A stretch of 64,000 nt of DNA from assembly GCF_947499065.1 (NCBI RefSeq), contig NZ_CANMMT010000004.1:359516-423515 (forward strand), in the 5' to 3' direction. The notes under the pieces were generated by a model. The model was not told where the DNA came from, ran no database searches, and saw only the letters and a list, made by a program, of their open reading frames with translations. How positions within the stretch are numbered: the first letter of the stretch is position 1; each line of letters opens with the position of its first letter. Both the position numbers and the translations under genes were made by a program. The stretch comes from an uncultured Tenacibaculum sp. GTDB taxonomy: Bacteria > Bacteroidota > Bacteroidia > Flavobacteriales > Flavobacteriaceae. Positions 1-9,400 of this stretch are shown piece after piece.

Positions 1-264
1 AAAAGTATAGGGAGTTATGTCGATAAAAAAAATGCTTTTATAGAGTTGTTTTGGAAGGTTGTAAATGAAAAGTCTATAGTTGAATTAATGATTTATAAAG
101 CTGCCAAAGGAAAGAAAATGTCTTTATTGCGAAATGTGTTACCAGCAATAAATAGAATAGTAGATGAAGATGTAAAGCCAAATAATATATATACATATAT
201 AATACGTCCAGTATTTATTGATGGTAGTTTAGGTCAAATTAAAAGAATTGAAGTAAAATACTAG
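1..264 (+). CDS. C-terminal end of an unidentified protein (5' truncated by window edge)
   Basis: Reading frame 1 is open from the first base to a TAG at 262-264, so the gene begins outside the window. The TTG at 46 is only an internal codon, because the codons before it are also open. About 87 residues are visible, rich in Lys, Val and Ile, with no membrane segment, Cys motif or sorting signal. It ends KRIEVKY. It lies 9 bp before the exported protein at 274 and on the same strand, so it is probably in the same transcription unit. I do not recognise a family. A C-terminal part of a toxin or immunity protein, like those further down this locus, is possible but unsupported. Confidence 0.6.
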   Translation, partial: KSIGSYVDKKNAFIELFWKVVNEKSIVELMIYKAAKGKKMSLLRNVLPAINRIVDEDVKPNNIYTYIIRPVFIDGSLGQIKRIEVKY

Positions 265-273
265 ATATTGCCT

Positions 274-1611
274 ATGAAAATAAAAATACTTTGTATACTT
301 TTTTTGTTAACATCTATTTCAATCTTTTCACAATCTGAATTGTACGTTTTAACTAAGTTTCCTGTAAACAATACCCCAAGTAGTAAGTATGGAAATAACG
401 ATTGTAGAATAGGAGATTATGGATATAGCTATACTTTGAGTCATCCAAAAGGAAAATATTCTATAACAAACAATAATGCTAATTTGATAGTTGATTATGG
501 TGAAGGTTATAATGATGATCCTTATGATAATTGTAGTGGGCCTTGTGGGCAATTTCAGGAAGCTTGTATAGGAAAAGAAGTAAATAGAGTATTAAATTTT
601 TTTGATACAGAATTGATTACATATACAGGACCAGACCCTATAGTATGTGGAGCAGAAAGTTGTTTACCTTTAAGTTATAAAGCTGTTTTATTACCAAAAA
701 TAATTGCACCTTTAGATAGAAGGTGTGAAGAACAGGATATTTTTCCTCAACATTCAGATGGAAAAAACCATAATGTATCAGGTTTAGTTTGGGAGTATAG
801 AAATAAATCTAATTTATGGGAGTCATTACCTAAATTCAAAGATAGATATCCTTTAAATGTTAGTTTACTAGATGTTTTTGGCGCTAATTGGAGAAATAAC
901 TTTAGTGGAAATTTACAATTACGTTTTAGATTCACAGCACCTTTCACTAATGATAAAATTTATTCTGTAAGTAGATATACAATTCAATTAACAGAATGTT
1001 CACCTAAATTAGTAAATAACCCGCCAGTTACAGAAAAAACAACTTGTAGTTATTCAGAAGATGGAACTTTTACATTAACTGTAAATCGAAATTTAGTAGC
1101 AACAGAAAAACTAATTGCGACACTTTACTATGAATATACACCTAATAACTATAATATAGCTCCAAATGGTCAAGAAGAAACTTTGGTTTTAATGCCTAAT
1201 TCTAATGGAACTTATAGCTATAGATGGAAAGGTAATTTACCTCCAGGTAATTATAAGCTTAAATACCAAACACTTAAAGGAGGAGGTCAAATACCTCACA
1301 CAGATCCAAGTTGGGCAAGTGTGACTGAGTCTAATATTTTTACAGTTTTACCTGCCGAAAAGGTGAATTTTAAAGCAAAAAAACTAAATGATGAAAATTG
1401 TTTTACGTCTGGAGATGGAAAAATTAAATTAGAAATAATAAGTGGTGAAACAACCAAGTATAAGTACATAATTTATCAAGTTAATGGAGCTTCTGTAACA
1501 CTTTATAGGAATTGGACAGAGTTTACAGGACCAATGGTAATTATTGAAGGGTTAGAGAAAAAGAAATATAGAATTAAGGTACAAGATAGCAAAGATTGTT
1601 TTGCAAGATAA
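274..1611 (+). CDS. Exported protein with C-terminal module shared by three proteins in this locus
   Basis: I chose the ATG at 274 over the TTG at 268 because it starts a compact Sec signal peptide (MKIKILCILFLLTSISIFSQ) typical of Bacteroidota. The mature part is Cys-rich and beta-predicted. Residues near 340-445 form two modules: one with TTCSYSEDGTFTLTV and a later one beginning KKLNDENCF and ending KVQDSKDCFAR. Both recur in the proteins at 1624 and 21986, so these are paralogs. The DENC..GDG..I pattern resembles a SprB-type repeat. The protein ends directly after the module with no classical T9SS domain. The next gene follows 12 bp later. Function is unknown; a surface or adhesion-associated role is inferred from the neighbouring SprB-repeat protein. 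Confidence 0.8.
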   Translation: MKIKILCILFLLTSISIFSQSELYVLTKFPVNNTPSSKYGNNDCRIGDYGYSYTLSHPKGKYSITNNNANLIVDYGEGYNDDPYDNCSGPCGQFQEACIGKEVNRVLNFFDTELITYTGPDPIVCGAESCLPLSYKAVLLPKIIAPLDRRCEEQDIFPQHSDGKNHNVSGLVWEYRNKSNLWESLPKFKDRYPLNVSLLDVFGANWRNNFSGNLQLRFRFTAPFTNDKIYSVSRYTIQLTECSPKLVNNPPVTEKTTCSYSEDGTFTLTVNRNLVATEKLIATLYYEYTPNNYNIAPNGQEETLVLMPNSNGTYSYRWKGNLPPGNYKLKYQTLKGGGQIPHTDPSWASVTESNIFTVLPAEKVNFKAKKLNDENCFTSGDGKIKLEIISGETTKYKYIIYQVNGASVTLYRNWTEFTGPMVIIEGLEKKKYRIKVQDSKDCFAR

Positions 1612-1623
1612 AATAGTAATCAA

Positions 1624-3456
1624 ATGAAAAGAATAGTTTATCTAATATTTTTTATTCACGCATTGGGGTATGCTCAACAGTATAATTATCAGTTGAAAAT
1701 TAAAAATTTTGATTATTGGATGAAGGCTAAAAGTGGGCAATGTGGGACAGCCAAACATATAGCTATTTGGGTTAATTATGAAGATAATACATCAGATAGA
1801 CTGTATTTTACTAATCATACCAGAATAATAAAAGAAGCAGAATTATTTAATAGGTTTTTAATAAAAAAACCTAAAAGTATTCGCTTTACTTCTTTTATAC
1901 ACGAACAAGATGGGATAGGAACATGTAATGGATATACAGCGTCTGTAGATAAAACTAGCAGTGTTTTAAGTTATACAAACGGTATTGCTACAGGAAATAT
2001 GGCTGCTTATGATAATGGTGGAGGACAAGCTATTATTGATGTTAAATTTGATATTGAGGTATTGACAGTTAAAAAAGATTATAATTATAAAATCGAGTAT
2101 AATATCGATTTGCATAATAAATCTTTGAATCGTATAAAGTTTGATGCGTATAATGCAAATTTTGATTTAACATTAAAAACTGGAGTAGAAAGTAAAATGA
2201 TTTATAAAGATGATGTATTTGATGCATATGAATCAGACCCATTATCTATAAAAAATAAAAAATACGATAGTATAGTTAGATTTAAAGATCCTTTAAACAA
2301 AATTAGCGGGCGTGTTGATATGATGTTTAAAACAAATTCTCTTTTAAAGTGTGTAGATCAAAATGACGGAGGGTTAAATAGATTTAGTACAATTTATTCT
2401 ACAGAGAATGTTAAGATAAATGAAAACTCTGGTTGTTTATTGCATAAATACTTATTTAACTCTTGTAGTACTGTTAAAATAAATTATTTGAATTTTTATC
2501 GTATTTATAGTGATTTACGTCAAATAAATAATAATAAAACAAATTTTGGTTCTGGTAGTCCTGAATTAAAAGTATGTGAACCCTTTAGGGTTTATGTTAA
2601 TGATTGTAATGAAACTTCAAGTTATGAGGTTTTATATTCAGTAGATGGTTTGAATTTTAAAACTTTATTACCATACGCAAGAAGAGAAAGTTATTTTGAT
2701 TTAGATTATTCAAAATTAACAGGAGCTTCACTTAATAAAAATGTAAAAATCAGAATTAAATATTATAAAAACGCTGATTGTTCGAAGGCTCCTTATTTAT
2801 GTTCAAAGGCAACAACATTTACAGTTTTTCCATGTGCTCCAAAATTAGCAAATGAACCTGAACCGATAAAAACTACTTGTAATTATAGTATTGATGGTAC
2901 TTTTAAAATAAATTTTGATAGACAGTTAATTAATGAAAGAATGTTTTTATCTGTGTATTTTAAAGATTTTTCAGACAATAAATTTAAATTTTATAAGCAA
3001 GAAAAAGTTGAAACTCTAACAGATAATTCAAACGGGACTTATAGTTACACATGGAAAGGTTTAAATAATGGGTTTTTAGATCCTAATGAAGTATATAAAG
3101 TTAAATATCAAACATTAAAAGATCTTAATCAAGAATTACCTAGTGGAGATATTACTTGGACTACAGCTGAAGAGTCTCAACCATTTTCAGTTTTAAGAGC
3201 AACAAAAGTAAATTTTAAAGCAACAAAACTAAATGATGAAAATTGTTTTGAGTCTGGTGATGGGAAAATACAATTAAATATTACAAGTGGAGAAACAACC
3301 AAATATAAGTACATTATTTATCAAGTAAACGGAACTTCTGTAACACTTTATAGAAATTGGACAGAATTTACAGGGCCAAGTATAATTATAAATGGTTTAG
3401 AGAAAAAGAAATATAGAATCAAAGTACAGGATAGTAAAAATTGTTATGCGAGATAA
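1624..3456 (+). CDS. Exported paralog of the preceding protein, longer N-terminal region
   Basis: The 610-aa product has a clear signal peptide (MKRIVYLIFFIHALGYAQQ). Its last ~200 residues are closely similar to the end of the protein at 274: TTCNYSIDGTFKINF, then KLNDENCFESGDGKIQL, ending KVQDSKNCYAR. The first ~400 residues differ and include Cys pairs that may form disulfides. Its stop overlaps an alternative upstream start of the next gene, and transcription is evidently continuous. The family is unknown to me. Divergent N-terminus plus conserved C-terminus suggests a variable exposed part on a common anchoring or assembly module; that reading is inference. Confidence 0.8.
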   Translation: MKRIVYLIFFIHALGYAQQYNYQLKIKNFDYWMKAKSGQCGTAKHIAIWVNYEDNTSDRLYFTNHTRIIKEAELFNRFLIKKPKSIRFTSFIHEQDGIGTCNGYTASVDKTSSVLSYTNGIATGNMAAYDNGGGQAIIDVKFDIEVLTVKKDYNYKIEYNIDLHNKSLNRIKFDAYNANFDLTLKTGVESKMIYKDDVFDAYESDPLSIKNKKYDSIVRFKDPLNKISGRVDMMFKTNSLLKCVDQNDGGLNRFSTIYSTENVKINENSGCLLHKYLFNSCSTVKINYLNFYRIYSDLRQINNNKTNFGSGSPELKVCEPFRVYVNDCNETSSYEVLYSVDGLNFKTLLPYARRESYFDLDYSKLTGASLNKNVKIRIKYYKNADCSKAPYLCSKATTFTVFPCAPKLANEPEPIKTTCNYSIDGTFKINFDRQLINERMFLSVYFKDFSDNKFKFYKQEKVETLTDNSNGTYSYTWKGLNNGFLDPNEVYKVKYQTLKDLNQELPSGDITWTTAEESQPFSVLRATKVNFKATKLNDENCFESGDGKIQLNITSGETTKYKYIIYQVNGTSVTLYRNWTEFTGPSIIINGLEKKKYRIKVQDSKNCYAR

Positions 3457-3481
3457 TATTTTCATAAAGAATATAACTGTT

Positions 3482-6400
3482 ATGAGTAAAGAAATAAAAT
3501 TACTATTATTTAATTTATTAATAATAACGAGTGTATCAGGTGTATACTCTCAAACTGCTGACCCTAGTGATAATAATAATATTTATTATGAAATAGATAT
3601 AAATGGGCCTAAAGAAAAATTAAATTTAGGTTTATCAGTTAAAGAGTTAGAGTTCCATAATTCAAACCAAGGAGAGTTAACTATAGTGCCTAGTGGAGGT
3701 TGGGCAGATTATACTTATATAATAAAGAAAAATAATGTTTTAATAACCCCAACTCCAGGAGGAGGTATTATAACAGAAAGTGAAGGACAAAAAACCATAA
3801 CAGGTTTGAGTTCAGGTGTGTATGAGGTAGAATTAAGGGATGATAAGTATTCTTCAGGGTTATCTTGTAATAAAGTAGTCAAACAAATAGAGTTAAAAAA
3901 TCCAAAACTATTAGAAATTAACGCATCTGTAAATTTAGGAATACCCTGTAATGGAGGAGATGGTTCTATAAAGGTAATTGTAAAAGGAGGTGTAGCACCT
4001 GCTTCTGGTAATTATACAATAAAGTTATATAAAAATAGTGGTACTACACCAGTTAAAACAGCGTATTTAGCGCATTCAAAAGATACTTATAAGCAAATTA
4101 TTTTTTATAATTTAAAAAATGGTACTTATAAAGTTACAGTTAATGATAAATACATCCAGAAATTTACTACTCAAAATTTATCTCAACCAAGTGTTTTAGA
4201 TTTACCTTCAAGTAATATTGTAACAACAAAAGTTACATGTTTTGGAGATAGTAATGGAACAATAAAAGTAACTCCTACAGGAGGAACATCTCCATATAAA
4301 GTGTTTTTAAATGGAGTTGAAGTACCTGGGGCATTTACAGGAACTAAGATTATTAATGGTAAAAAAGCAGCAAATAATTATACAATTTTAATTGAAGATG
4401 GTAATAAATGTAGAACTACATTAAAAACAGGAATTACGATTGGAGGACCATCTAAAGAATTATCTATAAGTCAAATAGATCAAGGGAATACAACTTCGAC
4501 AGGAGCCTCAGATGGTTTTGTGGAATATAGGATTAATGGAGGAACGAGTGGATATACATATACATTTAAAGGAACAAGTTTAACAGGTGTAAATTTATCT
4601 GGAAGTATTGTTTCAGATGGAGGAACAGTTAAGTTTGAGGGATTAAAAAAAGATAATTATATATTTAAAATTGTAGACAAAACAACTGTTTGTACTAAAA
4701 GTAAAGCAGTAGCTATAACAGATCCAGATGTTTTAGAAATTAATTTGACAAAAACGGATGTAAAATGTTTTGGAGAATCTACAGGGACAATTACAGCAGC
4801 TGTTAAAGGAGGTGCAAGTAATGTTTATAAATATAAATGGTATAAAACTACCGCTTCAGGAAGTATTATTTCAACATTATCAGATACGGGAAGCTCTATA
4901 ACAAAAGGAGTAGGTTATTATAAAGTAGAAGTAAAAGTTATTTATAATAGTAAAACGGTAGAAACAAAAACATCTAATGTTGCTGTAATAGATCAACCGT
5001 CGGAAAATTTATCTATTGTTAAAATAATTAAAAATGTTTCCTGTAAAGGGGGTAATGATGGAGAAATAAATTTAACAAATGTAAGAGGAGGAACACCTCC
5101 ATATTTATACTTATGGTCAAATAATGCTAAGACAAAAAATATTAGTGGTTTGTCAAAAGGTAATTATAAAGTTGTTGTTACAGATAAGAACGGATGTACT
5201 TTAGAAGAAACATATACTGTTGGAGAACCAATAAATGAACTTACGATTACATTAGATAACTCTCAAGATCCATTATCATTTAATGGAACTGATGGGAGAA
5301 TAAATGTTTCAGTAACAGGTGGTAATGGGACTTATACTTATAAATGGACAAATAAATTAGGAGTAAATGTAGGAACATCTCAAGACCTTTCTGGCGTAGG
5401 TGCAGGTAAATATACATTAGTAGTAACTGATGCAAAAGGTTGTACAGATACATTAGTTGAAGTACCATTAAATCAGCCAGATAAATTGGTTCCAACAATT
5501 AATATACCATCAGATGGAGTTTTATTTTGTAATGGAGATAATGATGGTAAGTTAGAAGTATCTGTAGTAGGAGGATTAAAACCATATAAATATCATTGGT
5601 ATGAGATTTTATCAAATGGTTCAAAATCATTTCTTTCTGGGAAAACAAATTCATCAGTACAAGGTTTAAGTGCAGGTAAATATGGAATTCAAATAACAGA
5701 TAGAAATGGAGCCGGAATAAAAGCGTTTGATGAAATAACTTTAAATGAACCTAATAAAGTAGTATTAGGAACACCAACAATTACTAATGTAAAATGTAAA
5801 GGTCAATCAACAGGAGCTATAGAAATTAATGCTGTTGGAGGTGCAAATAATTATACTTATAAGTGGTTTAAAGAAGGAAGTAGTGTAGTATTTTCAACTT
5901 TAAAGAAAATAGAGAATCAAAAGGCAGGAAAATATAAAGTATTAGTACAGGATATTAATAATTGTCCAAGTACACCATTGGAAGCTACAATTACGATAAC
6001 AGAGCCATTGGCAGAGTTATCAATTTCAGGATCAAGTACAACAGATGCCAGTGGATTTGGTTTATTAAACGGAAGTGTAAATGTAACAGTATCAGGAGGT
6101 ACATCACCTTATACCTATTCTTTAAAAGAAAAGAGTACAGGTATAGAAAAAGGAACTTCAAATAATGTAACAGGTTTAGCTGGTTCTGTATCAGGAATTG
6201 TTTATGAAATGACAATAACAGATTCACAAGGCTGTAAATTAATCAAAGAATATACTATATATCAACCAGAGAAACTGGAATTATCTTTATCCTTAAATTC
6301 AGAGATTCGATGTAATGGAGAAGATGGCTCAATAAGTTCAACAGTAACAGGAGGATTTTTAACAGCAGGTTCATCATACGATTACAAGTGGTATAATAAG

Positions 6401-9400
6401 TTAAACCTAACTAAGGTAATAGGAACAGGAGTAGGATTAACAGCTAAAGCAGGCGATTACAGATTAATAGTAGAAGATTCCAAAGGGAATACAGCATTTC
6501 AAGATTATAAATTAAAGGAGAATGCAGAAGTAGTATTAAGTTATACAAAGACAGATGTAAATTGTTATGGAGGTAATGATGGAAGCATTGATTTAACAGT
6601 TGTAGGAGGAACAGGAGTTTATACATATATATGGAGTAATGGAAAAAAGACTCAAGATTTATCGAGCATTACTAAAGGAGTTTATAAGGTAGTTGTATCA
6701 GATGAGAATGGATGTACAAAAGAAGTTACAGTAACGATATCAGAACCAACTGCAGGATTATCAATTTCAGGGTCAAATACAACAGATGCGAGTGGATTTG
6801 GTTTATTAAACGGAAGTGTAAATGTAACAGTATCAGGAGGAACACCACCTTATACCTACTCTTTAAAAGAAAAGAGTACAGGTGTAGAAAAAGGAACTTC
6901 AAATAATGTAACAGGTTTGGCAGGTTCTGTATCAGGAATTGTTTATGAAATGACAATAACAGATTCACAAGGCTGTAAATTAATAAAAGAATATACTATA
7001 TATCAACCAGAGAAACTGGAATTATCTTTATCATTAAATTCAGAGATTCGATGTAATGGAGAAGATGGCTCAATAAGTTCAACAGTAACAGGAGGATTTT
7101 TAACAGCGGGTTCATCATATGATTACAAGTGGTATAATAAGTTAAACTTAACTAAGGTAATAGGAACAGGAGTAGGATTAACAACTAAAGCAGGAGATTA
7201 CAGATTAATAGTAGAAGATTCCAAAGGGAATACAGCATTTCAAGATTATAAATTAAAGGAGAATGCAGAAGTAGTATTAAGTTATACAAAGACAGATGTA
7301 AATTGTTATGGAGGTAATGATGGAAGCATTGATTTAACAGTTGTAGGAGGAACAGGAGTTTATACATATATATGGAGTAATGGAAAAAAGACTCAAGATT
7401 TATCGAACATTACTAAAGGAGTTTATAAGGTAGTTGTCTCAGATGAAAATGGATGTAGAAAAGAAGAAACAATTACAATAACAGAGCCTGATGAATATAA
7501 AATTGTTACAGATGTTTTTAGAAGACCAACAGGTGCAGGTTTATCAGACGGAGAAATTACAGTTTCTGTTATAGGAGGAACAAAACCATATACTTTTAAA
7601 TGGGAAAACGATAAAGGTAATATTATAAGTACTACAAATAGTATTTTAAATATTCCAGCGGGTATATATAAATTACAGGTATTAGATAAAAAAGGATGTG
7701 AGTTAAATCAGGTTTTTAATTTAGGAGAACCAGAAAAATTATTAATATCAATAAAAGAGACTTCGAGTATCCAGTGTCATGGAGATTTATCAGGAGTTTT
7801 AGAGTTAGAAACTACTGGAGGAGTTGGAGGAAATACTTACACATGGTATAATGCAACAACAAATGCAGTAATTGGTAATACGGTAAGTATCTCAAATTTA
7901 GGAGCAGAATCTTATTATGTAAAGGTTGTAGATGCAAACGGAATAGATGCAACAAGTACTGTATATAATCTTACAGAACCAACCTTGTTAACTGCAACAA
8001 GTAGTTTTAAAAATTTATCGTGTTTTGAGAGTAAAGATGGAAGTATAGAATTATCCGTTAAAGGAGGAACAGGTGGATATTTTTATAGAATAAAAAAAGG
8101 AACTAATGCTTATGGAACATGGAATTCATTCGCTTCAACAGTTTCAATAGAGAATTTATCGAGCGATAGTTATCAAGTTCAAATAAAAGATTCAAATGAT
8201 TGTTATTTAACAGAATCAGGAGGAATCAAAGTTTTAGACTTTAACATAACACAGCCACTATTATTAGAAGTAAAAGAAACAATAACAGATGTTAGCGGTT
8301 TTGGATTATCGAATGGTAAAATAGCGTTAAATGTAAGTGGAGGAACTAAGCCATACGTTTATTCATGGACAGATGTATCTGGTACAATCGTATCATTGAC
8401 AAAAGATTTATTAAATGTTAAAGCAGGTACATATACATTAGCTTTAAGAGATAAAAATAACTGTGAGGTAAATGTATCATATAAAGTAAATGAACCAGAA
8501 AAATTATTAATATCAATAAAAGAGACTTCGAGTATCCAGTGTCATGGAGATTTATCAGGAGTTTTAGAGTTAGAAACTACTGGAGGAGTTGGAGGAAATA
8601 CTTACACATGGTATAATGCAACAACAAATGCAGTAATTGGTAATACGGTAAGTATCTCAAATTTAGGAGCAGAATCTTATTATGTAAAGGTTGTAGATGC
8701 AAACGGAATAGATGCAACAAGTACTGTATATAATCTTACAGAACCAACCTTGTTAACTGCAACAAGTAGTTTTAAAAATTTATCGTGTTTTGAGAGTAAA
8801 GATGGAAGTATAGAATTATCCGTTAAAGGAGGAACAGGTGGATATTTTTATAGAATAAAAAAAGGAACTAATGCTTATGGAACATGGAATTCATTCGCTT
8901 CAACAGTTTCAATAGAGAATTTATCGAGCGATAGTTATCAAGTTCAAATAAAAGATTCAAATGATTGTTATTTAACAGAATCAGGAGGAATCAAAGTTTT
9001 AGACTTTAACATAACACAGCCACTATTATTAGAAGTAAAAGAAACAATAACAGATGTTAGCGGTTTTGGATTATCGAATGGTAAAATAGCGTTAAATGTA
9101 AGTGGAGGAACTAAGCCATACGTTTATTCATGGACAGATGTATCTGGTACAATCGTATCATTGACAAAAGATTTATTAAATGTTAAAGCAGGTACATATA
9201 CATTAGCTTTAAGAGATAAAAATAACTGTGAGGTAAATGTATCATATAAAGTAAACGAACCAGATAAGTTATTAGTAAACTTAAAGCAAGACAACATTGT
9301 CTTTTGTAATGGAGATAAAGGAGCTTCAATAAAATCTATAGTTGCAGGAGGAATAAAGCCTTATAATTATTTTTGGTACGATAGTAATAATACTTTACTA

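Noticed and set aside
3446..3484. Start of the SprB-repeat gene at ATG 3446
   Set aside because: It overlaps the previous gene and puts 12 charged or polar residues ahead of the signal peptide; ATG 3482 gives a normal signal peptide.
7727..9255. Insertion sequence or mobile element as the cause of the long repeat
   Set aside because: The repeat unit is coding sequence in frame with SprB motifs, with no terminal inverted repeats or transposase.
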